Source: Enoplolaimus lenunculus (taxonomy: Eukaryota; Nematoda; Enoplea; Enoplida; Thoracostomopsidae). From it: a DNA stretch of 64,000 nucleotides. Both the position numbers and the translations under genes were made by a program. Of this stretch, positions 1 through 11,744 are shown one piece after another. Below the pieces are notes generated by a model that worked only from the letters and a program-made list of their open reading frames with translations, was not told the origin of the DNA and searched no databases. Numbering within the stretch: position 1 is the stretch's first letter; every line of letters starts with the position of its first letter. The stretch is taken from assembly GCA_030248215.1 (NCBI GenBank), contig JASANG010003723.1, forward strand, positions 62,001 to 126,000. The letters are read 5' to 3'.

Positions 1-370
1 TTCGGCAAGGTCAAATAATGAATATATACTTTAAATAACTAATATTTACTTGATTTTATCTCATGAAAACTTTCGGTTGATGGTCGTATTTTGGTTTTCA
101 AATTGAGGCCCATGTAATAATCATGGGTGGAACCAACATTCTTCGCTGAGACCGCAATAGAGTAAGCTTAAGCTTTAGACTATTTTTTGCTTGGATTAAG
201 CTTATGCGAGTTTCACGTTATAACCGGGGCAGGCAAGACACGGGTTGTCTTTGTCTTTGTCCCATGTTGATTCCACATCAACGTTAAAATTCGTGCTCAA
301 ATCGGATCAGCGGACAGTGTAACTTTTGGATACTAATAAATGAACGAAAAGTTGAACGGCTTGTACATAC

Positions 371-583
371 ACTGCAAAAAATGGTGAATCAAGTTTATTG
401 TCACCAAAATAGTCTCTACGGGACTACACAAACTGTGTCAAATTCGACACCGCCAGAGTCAAACGTGCGAATTAGTAAGTCGAATTTCACCCTGGCAGCG
501 TCGAATTTGACTCAGTTTGCGTAGATGCATAAACCCTATTTCAGAGAGAGCTAATTTGACTCACCAGTTTTTGTAGTGTACAT
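371..583. repeat. B palindromic element
   Basis: Starts CACTGCAAAAAATGGTGA and ends in the mirrored form TTTTTGTAGTG; TACATA flanks both sides. The centre holds mirrored GTCAAATTCGAC motifs. Confidence 0.8.
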
Positions 584-839
584 AGGGCATGTCTTACGAC
601 GCCTGTTTATCCAAATTCACTACCTACATTTTTCCTGCTGACAATTCACGTTAAAATACAAAATTTTAACGCTTTAAGTACCGTTTTCAAAAACGCAGTT
701 AAAATACGTTTACTTAATATCGTTTTGATACACATCGCTATCGATTTCACAGGTTCTTCCGTTGAATAAACGCGTTTTATGCATTGTGCACAATACGGAG
801 TGACACTGTGGGGGAAAATTTCCAGTCATTCTGGCAAAT

Positions 840-1183
840 TAATAAAGGGTCTTTTCCGTTATTACCCCCTCCCAGCCCGCGTTTGCCCAAAAGTGGTCGG
901 ATTTTGAAAATTTTTACATATTTCAGCTTCTTATGACTTCCCCTGATCATTGCACGCCTAAATTTGAATTTTTGAAAAATTCAATTTTTAAGGACCCCCT
1001 TTGAAATCGAAATTTTTGTCAGTTTTTTAAATTTTTTGCATCATTCGACGCAGTTTCGCGCGCGCAATGATCAGGGGAGGTCATGAGAAGCTGAGAAGCT
1101 GAAATATGTGAAAATTTTCAAAATCGAACCATTTTTGGGCAAACACTGGCTGGGGGGATTAACGGAAAAGACCGTTAATAAAT
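840..1183. repeat. Palindromic element (K), about 345 bp
   Basis: The left arm GGTCTTTTCCGTTATTA is mirrored by TTAACGGAAAAGACC near 1160-1175. Longer inner arms match over 80-100 bp, including TGATCATTGC at 951 and GCAATGATCA at 1064. Ends are flanked by TAATAAA-like DNA. Confidence 0.8.
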
Positions 1184-1358
1184 TTATAAAATGTTGTATT
1201 TCAGTTTGCAAACTGAATTTTAAAATGTGTTGATAATATAATATAAGATTCTGTTTGAAACGTAAAAAGCGTTTAAAATACGTTCTATTTATGACAATTT
1301 CCAAGGGTGTTTTTTGTTTCGTTTTTGGATGCGTCATTTGTGAACCTGTTATCGTTGT

Positions 1359-4300
1359 CTAGTTTACTGCAGAATTTTGACCTATACTCTGTAGAATAGG
1401 GCTAAATGGTAATTGCTGATTGTTCGTAATCCTGAAATTTTGTTCAGAATTTGGCTGTTGGATTGAAGTTTGTTTGACAAATAATGGAAACGAATCTTGA
1501 CGTGGGTAGAGAATTCTGCTGGCACTGTTTTCTAGTTTTGTTTTAGCAGATCCTCGTTTTGTGCCAGGATTTCGTCGATTTTTTAAGTTAATTTTTGTCG
1601 CACCGTCGTGGCGTTGATTATTGAACGGCAGACTGCGATCTTTTCCAGTGAGAACATTTGCATCGGTTTTCTTGGTTTGAAACTGCGGTTGACTTCGAAT
1701 TGAACTCAACTCTGGCCGAGAAATTGGTAGCACTGGTCGGCCACGCCAACGCGGAGACGGATTATTAATGGCAGTCCAGTCGTGATTTAAATTGTTCCAT
1801 TTTTTCTGTTGATTCAATTCCACCGCGCGTTGTTGTAATTCAATATTTCGCCAATTGAGTTGCCTTTGATTATACCGCCTTTGTATCCCTTGCCAAGTGC
1901 TTTGTTGTTGCCGCTGTGGATTTCTCATACGTTGCCGTTTAGATCTTTGTAATCCAACGTGCTGTTTTTGCTCGTTACGGCTTGGTTCTTCGACCAGTAA
2001 CCCGTTCAGTGGTATGCCTCCTGGACCAAACCGCGGCCGAGGACGGAATCGTTTACGCTGCGTACTGCTAGAAAATGGGTTAATAGCGTCCACAAACTTT
2101 GGAGGTGGTTGCAGTTGGAACCGACTTTGTGCGTTTTGAAATGCTGGACCGATGATTTTTGGTATTTTTGCTAAATTTGACGATAGCGATGGTAAAATTT
2201 GAGTCAATGAAATTTTCTGACTTGTCTTCAGAGGTGGTTCAATGTTTTCGAATCCAATTTGTGTGAGTCTGTTCGTTCCTATTTTTCTGTTTTCGACTGC
2301 TGGTACCAGAGGTTTTGATTTCCATACGCCCTGGCGTCGATCGGTGGTCGCTTCGTTATGCAGTGCTTCATCGTTTCTGATCGCTTTTGCAATCGCACCA
2401 AGATTTTCCCAGATGTTCTCATTTTCGTGTTGCAATTTTTTCTCACGTTGTGGTCGTTTTTGTTGCAATCTTCGAAATCGTTCCCAGTTGATCGATTGCG
2501 TTTTGGCTGTTTTGTTCAACTTTTCTTTGTTGTTGTCGTCTTCGGTTGCATCTTTCGTTTGCGAAACTTCAACGGCAGTTTTTCGATCTGAATTAATGTC
2601 GCCTGTTCGCCATTGCCATCGTGTTGGTCTGCGTCGAATATGATTGGTTCGACGTCGGATTTGAATTTGATTTTGAATTTGATTTTCAAATTTTGCAAAC
2701 GATTTGGATTTATTTAAATCGGTTGAAGTGTCGTTTTCAATTTCATCATTAAACTTTTTAAATTTTTCAGATTCGCTTGACAGTTTACCAAGCTGATCGT
2801 TGGATGTGCTACTAAGCGGAACGTTTTCGCTGTCTGCGTTGCAACATTGTTGTTGTTCGGGAAGTCTTGGTCTGAAATACCTGTTGACGCTATGAAACCG
2901 GTGGTCACAGAAAATGCGTTGCCTTCGCTAAAACACGCAAAACAGGAGAACACAGCGGTAAAGTCTTTGTGCGGGTGACGTACGGTGCCGGTCGGCACCG
3001 CACGTCAAAAAAAGTATAGCGCAACCCTAATTCGCCAACCAACGCGTTATATTTAAACCTATTTTGATGAAAGTTCATTTGTTTTTCATTGAAAAAAATG
3101 GTAATAATTTACTTACGGTTCATTTGAACATTTTGAATATTCGACAGAAATTGTAAACAAATCAAAGTATTTTAAATACCTTGTAGGACAGACTTCTTTT
3201 TCAACGCTATGATTATCAATTGACCGACATACTGAATCAGTTGCGTTGCTATTGTGAATACCACGGCCATTACGAATCGTATGGTATCCTTGAGTACAGA
3301 CCAACGGATTTTCTAAAATCAAAAAACGGTAGATATATTTAGTCTACACTGCAAGAAAAATGAGTCAAATTGACTCTCTCCGAAATAGGCTCTACGGGAC
3401 TACCCAAAATGAGTCAATTATGGTATCCTTGAGTACAGACCAACGGATTTTCTAAAATCGACAAACGGTAGATATATTAGTCTACACTGCAAGAAACGGT
3501 GAGTCAAATTGACTCTCTCCGAAATAGGCTCTACGGCACTACCCAAAATGAGTCAATTATGGTATCCTTGAGTACAGACCAACGGAGTTTCTAAAATCGA
3601 AAAACGGTAGATATATTAGTCTACACTTCAAGAAACGGTGAGTCGAATTGACTCTCTCCGAAATAGGCTCTACGGCACTACCCAAAATGAGTCAATTATG
3701 GAATCCTTGAGTACAGACCAACGGAGTTTCTAAAATCGAAAAACGGTAGATATATTAGTCTCCACTGCAAGAAACGGTGAGTCAAATTGACTCTCTCCGA
3801 AATAGGCTCTACAGGACTACCCAAAATGAGTCAATTTCGACTCCACCAGAGTCAAATTTGACTCACTTCGTCGCGTGTTTGACTCTGGCGGAGTCGAATT
3901 TGACTCAGTTTGTGTAGTCCCGTAGAGCCTATTTCGGATAGAGTCAATTTGACTCACCATTTTTTGCAGTGTATTAGGAAATAGTTTTCGGTTAAATCGA
4001 TGTATTTCGACTAATTTTTGTCAAATTTGTGCATTGTTTGACATTTTTGGTGAATATTTTAAGCATTAAATACGAATGTTAAAGTTCCGCTTTTTTACAA
4101 ACATTAAAAATACGACAAAACATTTTCACAACGCTTTTAAAAAACTATTTTAAGACATTTGAAATAGAAAAAATGGTTAAAATTGTCTCTTATTTTAATA
4201 GAATTTGCAACAACTTTTGGCTTAATTTTTTTCGACTGAATATTTAAGTTTTGGTTTACTTTTGCGAATTTTTACTTTCGTGCAACTTATACAAATTAAT

Positions 4301-7300
4301 GCTCAAGCAAGTTATATCTGGGCCAAACAATGGATATGCGCGCGATTAGGACCGTACGTGAAGCAACCCTGGCCCGCTATGAAACTTTAACTGTAGGTTC
4401 TTTACATGAAAAATCCATTTCTTTTGCACCTAACGGCGGAATGTCGACCTGTTAAAAGATTTCGCTACATTGGCACCAATTTAATAAAATTTCAGGAGCT
4501 AATCGAGCGATAAGAAAACGCATGTTTTTGCAATGAAATTTCTCAAAAACTTAACTTTTGGATCCAAGGGAGTTTCTCAAAGAACGGTAAATCACGGCTG
4601 TATACCCGACTCAAAACAAATGGTTAAAGAAACTTATTGCCCATAAAGCGCCTTACACACAAAATCAATTGTGGTATATTCCAGAAATATTGTTTGAAAT
4701 TTATGACAATTTTGTCTTAATACAGACTCCGGACATATATGTCTTGAAGTTCAGACGTTTATTTCTTAAATTTTTCTTACATATGGGTCTGAAAATTGTC
4801 ACACTTAAACGTCTCAAATTTAAGACTTTGTTTTATATACGATTGTACACAAATGTTTAAAATAAAAAAAAATAATTCTTGAATATAAGACAACTATTTC
4901 TTAAAGGAAAGAAATTTGTGTCATATAAATTAGCAATAGCAACTTCTTGAATATAAGACATTTATGTTTTAATCATTTCATACACAAATTTCTGAGCTGT
5001 TTAAAGCTACTAATGTCTGAACTACAAGACATTAATTTGTTGAAAATTTAAGAAAGTATTTGTCTTGAACTTTCAAGACAATTTTGTGTTAAGCATAAGT
5101 CTAAACCCTAATCCTTATAGTTAGTCTCAACTTAAACCTATGTCTCACAATCTCAAAGGCCCCCTTGCGTCCCTGTCTCGCAGCCGCAACGCCCGTATAC
5201 TTGAGCCGGGCCGTATGTTTACCATGTAGCATTATTGTCGTTGACGGCGAATACGTGAATGACGTCACCGGAACAGTGCGTATGTGATTATTGCTTAAAT
5301 CTAATATTTGCAACGCTGGCATGTGTGCAAATGCAAACGCTTGAATTGCACGAAGATTATTGCCGTTGAGTGAAAGTTGTCGCAAAAATGGTAACCCCTG
5401 CAACAAATTAAATCGGTTGATTTCAACGCTTTTTCTATGACATTCACCCCCCCACAAACGAAAACTTCGACTCACATCGAACAGTTTTTAGCTATTGTGC
5501 ACTTTCCGTTATATATATCGTCAAAGCTTGGCCTGAGGCGCAAGGTAATGCTTGTTAAAAACATGGATAAAAGTATAGGTTTAGATAAAGCTTACCAATG
5601 TTTAAGTCTGAGCCTAAGCCTGAGCCTACGCGTAAACCTTGCTGGATGTACAGAGAACCGCGAGACTCACATTAGTGGTAAATATAAAGTACTCCTATTA
5701 CACCACTTTATGCGGAAATGTTCCATTTTAGAACGATTCTTAAATGTTTGTAAATGTAAAAGAATAGAAAATAAATTAAAAAATTACTCTTTACAGGTTC
5801 TAAGTACCGAAACCGTTTGCTGTGCGACAGAATTGAAACGATTTTGCACAAATAAAACGTTGTGGTTTTATTAATGTTCTGAGATCTTAAGGTCTTAAAG
5901 CGCTAATTCACACGTGCAAGTTTTTTGCTGCGAGAACTTGCAGCTGCAACTTGCACTTGCAGATTTTGTTCCAAATCCCGTTCAAAAAACTTGCAGCTGC
6001 AAAATAATTCATTAAAAATTGTAGATAGGAATTTAGTTCACATCCGTGAATAACCATGCAATTTCACTGAATTTATTGCGGCCGTTTTCTCAGTGGTTGA
6101 TGAAAAAACACAAGTTCTGTGTGCATTTGCCGCTGCAAGTTCTTGTGTCAAAAACTTGCAATAAGGCTTAAGAATATATTTCCATTGCATCAAAAACTTG
6201 CACGTATGAATAAGGCTTAAGAATATATTGTCATTGCATCAAAGACTTGCACGTCCGAATATGGCTTAAGAATATAGCCATTTCTTACAGTTTAAATCCA
6301 CACCAACCCTCATCTTCCAATCCAACAATCCCCCCAAAACGTACCGAAAACGTTTGCTGTGTGACAGAATTGAGGCAATTATACGCGAGTAGCAGCACTA
6401 AAATTGGCGACCCACGAAACGCTCCAGGTTGAATATCAGTAATCATATTTCCAACTAAATTCAACTGAATTAATCGGTCGATGTTTGCAAATGCACCTCG
6501 GGTAATTTCACCGATGTTGTTGTACGATAAATCGATCATTTCTAATTGTCGAAATTGTTGCAGTTTGTACGGTAAAATCCCGTTCAACTGATTCCGGTCG
6601 AGATATAAATACCGCAAGTTTGGAACGTTTGTAAACGCTTGTGGATGTATGCGTTGAATTGCGTTACCTGATTGCGTAAAATGTTTTATTGAAATACAGT
6701 AACCGTAATGCAATTTGCACAATATCATGCGTACACCAGATGACTTTTGATTGGGTATCGTAAGACGGACACGGATACAAAATTGTTCGCCGTATCAGTG
6801 TTATTCGGCATCAAATATTGCAAAAAGTATAACGCAACCGTTGTTTTGTATAGGTAATCCGCCTATGTAAACAACAGGGGTGTAACTGTATTATAAACAT
6901 ATTCCTAAGCCTAAGCGCAAGAATGAGTTTGTTCCTAATCCTAAGGCTAAGCCAAGCAAAAAATTAGCCTAAACCTTAAGCTTACTCTATGGCACTCCCA
7001 GAGAAAAACGTTCCGCCCCTGATCTTTGCATGGGCCAGGTAATCTAAGATATGTGTAGCACTGATTCTCTTGTAAGAAAAGATGGTATGCTAACATTCCA
7101 TGATTAACCTGAATATTTTTGGTTCCACGGATCAAAAGTGCTAGAATGTCAGAGTGCACACAAAACACAGAGTTTTTTATACCATGAATCTTGTGAATAT
7201 ATAGATATATATACTTATATATGTATATATGTTGACCAAGGCCCTTTTCCACGTCACCCTGGTTACATGTTCTTTATATACCTGACAATATTTCTATATA

Positions 7301-10300
7301 ATATATATATTTATATTTATATATATACATATATACATATATATGTATATATTGACCAAAGCCGTTTTTCATGTCACTCTGGTTCCATACTTTTCATATA
7401 TACCTGATAATCGGACAATTATCAACGACAACATATTCATAAATTGCAATTGATCAAGATTAGCAATAAGATTGTTTCGTAAATGCAGTCCAAGTAACGA
7501 TTTAAATCCGCGTAACGCTTGCGCTGGCACTTCACGTAAACAATTATTGTCAAGAATTAAACTTTGCAATCGCTGCCGAATCCCGTCGAACGCGTCTTTA
7601 GTAATTGCACAAATTCGGTTGCATCCAAGGTTTAATTCGACTAAATTTGACGTATTTTGTAACGCTTGGGTGTATAAATTACCTATAAAGTATTAAATTT
7701 ATTGGTCGTATTCTCAAATGTGTATAGCAACTATCACTTGTTGGTGTCAAGAATTAAACTTTGCAATCGCTGCCGAATCCCGTCGAATGCGTCTTTAGTA
7801 ATTGCACAAATTCGGTTGCATCCAAGGTTTAATTCGACTAAATTTGACGTATTTTGCAACGCTTGGGTGTATAAATTACCTATATAATATTAAATTTATT
7901 GGTCGTATTCTCAAATGTGTATAGCAACTATCACTTGTTGGTGACAGGATTTGTAGTATTCTAACCAGTGAATGGTGACGTTTGAAATCGCGATACTTTT
8001 TTTGCATTTTATTTGTCCTTAATACTTCTGGGCCTATTTTGAGATCTGCAATTGCACGAGTTCGTCAGTTTTAAAATATACTGCAAACTGGTGATAGTTG
8101 CTATATGCATTTGTGAATATGTGCCTAGCACTGTTGAAGCATGTAAAACTACGTAAAGTATAGTAAGATCTGAGTTGTTATTTTTGAAAAATTAGGGGGA
8201 AGGTATCACGTGTACCCTTTGCTGCCAGATACAGATCCACTGTAACAAAGATGGAATTAGTCTGACAGGCATGGTCCCAAAACCTGGGCCTGGACAGCAA
8301 GCTTGAGTAGGAACCATGCTTAACAACCCATTTTGACAAATGGGCCACAGTAAGAAAAGCGAGGGCTTTACAGTGTGGCTGTAATGCATTTGTCTGCCGA
8401 TAAGCATAGCGAGCCAATGTTACTTTTAGGGGTGTAACCGTAGATTAAGCGTTTTCCTAAACCTAAGCCTAAGCTTAAGCGTTGCAAAAATGTGTTCCTA
8501 AGCCTAACCCCAGGCCTAAGCCTAAGCCTAAGCAGAAAAGTGTAATCTAAAATCTAATTCTACTATTGTGTAGACCAACCAGAAACCTGGACGCCCCTTA
8601 AAGTAAGATGGGCCAGCATGCGAGTTTACAACTACTGCTTTTTAAACTGACTCGAATCTGTTATATTCAAGATATTTCTCGCTTTGATACCATTGCAACA
8701 ACCACGAGTGGATGATTTTCACAAGAGTGTACAACTGAGTATACACATGTGTGCACAAAACCATGTACCCAGTGCACGTTGCATTTTTGGCCAACCCCCC
8801 ACCCCTTATTTGGGGGGTACGTTGAACCAATATTTTAAATTTTAGCTAAAGTCGCTGCGATTATATTTTAACTCCATGTTTAATATGTCGTTTAAAGTGG
8901 TGACTCCCCCCAAATCAGGGGGGTCGAGCAAAAATGCAACGCCTGCTAGTACAGGTTGTGCCATGCACTAGCGCGGCAGTTTCACACACTTGTGCAGGTG
9001 GACATCATCCACTCTTCCTATAACACTGTAAATTCCAGTGAGTTGATTTTAACTCAGAATGAGTTGAATCACTCTGTCTGAGTTAGGACTATCAGAACTC
9101 ACAATTCTGAGTTGATTCAACTCTTTCTGATTTAGTTAAGCAACTCACCCGGAGTCCACTCAACTCACAGTGAAATCAAGTCAACTCAGAGTGAGTTAAA
9201 GTTTACTGTTATTAACTCAGAAATAACCAACTTTCAGTCTGAGTTGATTAATTAACTCATAGGAATTTACAGTGAACCAAGAGAGCATGATAGAAGAGTA
9301 TGCAATTCATAGGGTTCCGCACGGTGTAAAATCTACCACCGGGCGTTGCGTTTTTGACCGGCCCCCTTATTCAGACGGAGGTCGCTGTCACATGCAAAAC
9401 CCCTAACTTAAACTTTAACCGGATCACTTATTGATGCCGGATAGATAAAGTGCCATGGTTCGCAGTTGATGTAATCCCCCGCTAAATAAGTAGGGTCGGC
9501 CAAAAACGCAACACGTGCCGGGTACATTTAGTACCATGTGGAACCCCAAAAGTTGCATGCTCCTGAGTTTTGCAGTAAACGCTACGTACCAATTAGGTTA
9601 CATCCTAAATCTAACGTTAACAAATTAACCATATTTGCTAGCGCATCCGTTGGTACTTCTGTAAACATATTGTTTCGTGCTGAAAAATGTTGCAAATCGT
9701 ACTCCAGTCCACGCAGCGCGTGCGGATGCAAACGTCGAATGTGGTTGTTGTCCAAATTTAAATGTTTGATGTGTAAATTGCCAAATGCACGCGGTCCTAT
9801 CTATAAATAATATATAACAAAACGGCCACTGTTACTTTAAGGGACGTAACAGTAGATTAAGCGTATTCCTAAGCCTGAGCCTAAGCCTAAGCAGAAAATG
9901 GAATATAGAATGTAAACTTACTGTTTTATGGACCCACCAGAAACCTGGACGCCCGTTAAAGTAACATGGGCCAAAAAACAATTAAAAACATGGGCCGATG
10001 TAAAGATCAGTTGTGGAACATTTTTCTGTGGGACTAGAAAAAAAGCAGGCTTAAGCTTTAGACTGATTTTTGGGGCCACATGGGCCCATGTAACGATCAG
10101 GGACGGAACATTTTTCTGCGGGACTAGAAAAGAGTAAGCTTTAAGCTTTAGACTAATTTTGTTGCATGGCTTAGGCCTACGTTTTGGAATATGTACATTC
10201 TCACGCTTAGGCGAAGGGTTAGGCTTAAGCTTAGGAATATGTTCATTCTTACGCTTAGGCTTAGGCTTAGGCTTAGGCTTAGGAATATGCTTATAATACT

Positions 10301-11364
10301 TTTCCGCCCCTGTTTGGCCAAAACGTGTAAAACAAACTACACAATAGAAAACAAATGTGGATTTAATTAAACTTGTATTTTCCTTGTTACCAGCTTATTA
10401 GGATCGAAACCACTGCGGGGCTAACAATTTAATTGTAGAGAATATATTATATTTTCAAAGAATTCATATAACGAGACAAGATAGATCAGCCAACAGTCCA
10501 AAAAACTGTTATTCCTGTACGCTGTAAATTTCAGTGAGTTGTCATTTTAACTCAGAATGAATTGAATAAACTCAATGGTTTGAGGTTTGAATTAGGTCTT
10601 TCAGAACTTAGATTTCTGATTAGATTAAACTCGTTCTGAGGTAATTAATGGACTTACCCGGAAATAAATCATCTCAGAGTAGAGTTAATATTTACTGTTA
10701 TTAATTCAGAAGTGGCCAAAAGTAACTTTATTCTCTTTCTGAGTTGATTTATCAACTCATTGGAATTTACAGCGTAACCGATTTGGACCGGTTTCCAATT
10801 TAAGCAAAATACCCTCATGGGCCGTACCCAGGGCGTGTAGCCAAAGATGGGGGCAGGGAATGACTCAGCCCCCTTTGAAAATATTTTAGCCCCCACAAAA
10901 TTTTCAACCTAGCTTGTATTAAGTCACTGAAAACTCTTGTATGACCCTCTTGAAATTTTTTCCTAGCTCTACTAGCAAATTGAGCTGGCTACCTGGTCTC
11001 GCCGAACCTGATATTTTTTGACCCCACTCACAAAATCACGAACTGACCATCAGATCCTAACCCAACAAACCTCAATAATGTCAGCATTAGCCATCGTTAA
11101 CGACCGAATTTGAATCCGCCCCTCGAGCAATTTCAACTTTTCAACAATTGCAGGCCCTTCCTGTCCAACGCAGTCAATCACAGCGCCATCAATATAATCA
11201 AAGCATGAACACGAAAGGCTCACATCCCGATTGGATTTGCCAAAAATGGATCGGGGACAGTAAACAGACGATCCTGAGGTTCTTAGAATTTCACTCAATG
11301 ACAGACGAACAATCGTTGCGAGATTTATCGTTGCAAAATATAGTGATAACGTAATTAGCTGCAT
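1359..11364 (-). CDS. Secreted leucine-rich-repeat protein with long Q/N/R-rich tail, 7 exons
   Basis: Seven exons join in phase: 11364-11071, 9800-9590, 7682-7404, 6667-6345, 5397-5223, 3312-3180 and 2871-1359. They give 975 residues from an ATG at 11364 to TAG at 1359. Residues 1-24 look like a signal peptide. A Cys-rich cap follows (CPRS, CSC, IDC at about 36-65), then about 14 repeats of the LxxLxLxxNxL type (for example IKHLNLDNNHI, LQILDLSNNHI). ENPLVC near residue 428 starts a C-terminal cap with further cysteines. From about residue 472 the protein is a very polar tail rich in Gln, Asn, Arg and Lys, with no membrane segment. Extracellular LRR-only proteins of nematodes (LET-4 and EGG-6 class) organise apical matrix on epithelia; similarity to that class is my inference. 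The tail is odd for the class, which usually has a membrane anchor. Exon edges are duplicated at four places in its introns. The LRR exons are secure; attaching the last exon rests on phase (AG|A) and a TTTCAG acceptor. Confidence 0.88.
3282..3836 (-). repeat. 139-bp tandem repeat duplicating an exon edge plus half a B element
   Basis: The motif TGGTATCCTTGAGTAC (plus strand) starts at 3282, 3421, 3560 and, with one change, 3699, so the period is 139 bp. Each unit holds about the first 31 nt of the LRR gene's sixth exon with its TTTTAG acceptor, a bit of intron, and the left half of a B palindrome. The array runs into a complete B element ending near 3972. On the transcript the three extra acceptors come before the real one. 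Confidence 0.9.
3479..3972. repeat. B palindromic element, amplified left half
   Basis: The complete copy starts near 3765 and ends at 3972 in TTTTTTGCAGTG. Its arms mirror each other (GAGTCAAATTGACTC near each end) and it is preceded and followed by TA. Earlier left halves belong to the 139-bp tandem array. Confidence 0.8.
4655..5100. repeat. AT-rich element with inverted ends (L-like)
   Basis: ACACAAAATCAATTGT near 4657 is mirrored loosely by ACAATTTTGTGTTAAG near 5090. The inside repeats TCTTGAATATAAGACA and its complement. It lies in the LRR gene's fifth intron. Confidence 0.5.
5808..5850 (-). repeat. Stray copy of the donor end of LRR exon 4
   Basis: About 40 nt (CGTTTGCTGTG and ACAGAATTGA on the plus strand) repeat the last part of exon 4 (6345-6390), including the TCG|GTAC donor, with a few differences. 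Similarity stops at both ends. It sits on the far side of an E element from the real exon, so the two copies flank the transposon. Confidence 0.7.
5905..6265. repeat. E element with a tandem 3' end
   Basis: Begins CACACGTGCAAGTTTTTTGC and holds AACTTGCAGCTGCAA motifs. The last part repeats about 62 bp (CTTGCACGTATGAATAAGGC) two to three times. Both sides carry copies of the exon 4 donor of the LRR gene. Confidence 0.7.
6860..7036. mobile_element. A1 element (hAT-like, TTAGGC core)
   Basis: Starts GCCTATGTAAACAACAGGGG and ends CCCCTGATCTTTGCATGGGC. Core: CCTAAGCCTAAGCG and related units. Confidence 0.75.
7231..7410 (-). repeat. 120-bp duplication at the donor of LRR exon 3, with TA repeats
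   Basis: TTGACCAAGGCC at 7232 and TTGACCAAAGCC at 7352 begin two similar stretches of about 60 nt, both ending in a TACCTGA motif. In the second copy that motif is the real donor of exon 3 (7404/7403). Long (TA)n-type DNA fills the gap. Confidence 0.7.
7748..7879 (-). pseudogene. Second, partial copy of LRR exon 3 (acceptor side)
   Basis: A 197-bp tandem duplication (7551-7747 against 7748-7944) repeats the first 132 nt of exon 3 with its acceptor and the left end of a D element. The exon part differs from the true exon at only two sites, both silent, so the event is recent. Transcribed from the minus strand, this acceptor comes before the real one. If used, the frame would leave the exon copy after ILD and stop within four codons, so it looks like a decoy rather than a working exon. 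Confidence 0.85.
7904..8123. repeat. D element
   Basis: Left end GTATTCTCAAATGTGTATAG, right end the mirrored TTGTGAATATG. Its left end was also copied in the 197-bp duplication of the LRR exon 3 edge. Confidence 0.75.
8412..8614. mobile_element. A2 element (hAT-like, TTAGGC core)
   Basis: Starts GCCAATGTTACTTTTAGGGG, ends CCCCTTAAAGTAAGATGGGCC. The core holds several CCTAAG units. Confidence 0.75.
8700..9016. repeat. Palindromic element (M), about 315 bp
   Basis: GAGTGGATGATTTTCAC at 8704 is mirrored by GACATCATCCACTC at 9001. Inner arms also match: GTTGCATTTTTGG near 8778 against AAAAATGCAAC near 8930. Related pieces occur at about 9350-9540, 23150-23210 and 38840-38920. Confidence 0.65.
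9024..9275. repeat. C palindromic element
   Basis: CACTGTAAATTCCAGTGAGT to GGAATTTACAGTG, with alternating GAGTTGA and TCAACTC motifs. Confidence 0.85.
9823..9972. mobile_element. A2 element
   Basis: GGCCACTGTTACTTTAAGGG to AAAGTAACATGGGCC, directly followed by an A1 element; both sit in the LRR gene's first intron. Confidence 0.75.
9991..10320. mobile_element. A1 element with duplicated left end
   Basis: GGCCGATGTAAAGATCAG, then a second left end at about 10081 (GGGCCCATGTAACGATCAG). The core has GCTTAGGCTTAGGCTTAGGC. Ends CCGCCCCTGTTTGGCC. Confidence 0.75.
10520..10775. repeat. C palindromic element
   Basis: GCTGTAAATTTCAGTGAGT to TGGAATTTACAGC. Confidence 0.8.
10825..11003. repeat. Q element (GTAGCC .. 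GGCTAC ends)
   Basis: GGGCGTGTAGCCAAAG at the left, GAGCTGGCTAC at the right, with TTTTAGCCCC motifs between. Related to 63640-63812 and, reversed, about 43160-43312. Confidence 0.65.
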
Positions 11365-11399
11365 TCTATATATGTAAGTATTACCTGTAATATATGTGC

Positions 11400-11576
11400 A
11401 CAGAAAAAATAGTGAGTCAAATTGACTGTCTCGGAAATAGGTTTTGCCGGACTACACAAACTGAGTCAAATTCAACTCACAATTTGACCCTGGCGGAGGG
11501 GAATTTTGACTGCTTGTGTAGTCCGGAAAATCCTATTTCGGAGACAGTCAATTTGACTCACCATTTTTGCAGTGTA
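11400..11576. repeat. B palindromic element
   Basis: GTGAGTCAAATTGACT near the left end mirrors AGTCAATTTGACTCAC near the right; ends GCAGTG. Confidence 0.8.
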
Positions 11577-11588
11577 TTTTCATAGAAG

Positions 11589-11744
11589 TCCCATGTTAGT
11601 TTTAGGGCTGTCCAGGTTTCTAGTGGGTCTATGAAAGAGTAGACTTAGATTCTAGATTACATTTTTTGCTTAGGCTTAGGCTTTAGGCTTAGGCTTAGGA
11701 ATACGCTTAATCTACTGTTTACGCCCCTAAAAGTAACAATGGCC
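11589..11744. mobile_element. A2 element
   Basis: CCCATGTTAGTTTTAGGG to CCCCTAAAAGTAACAATGGCC, with TTAGGC units in the centre. Confidence 0.7.

Noticed and set aside
7138-7407. Plus-strand frame rich in Tyr and Ile
   Set aside because: It translates (TA)n-type DNA next to an LRR exon.
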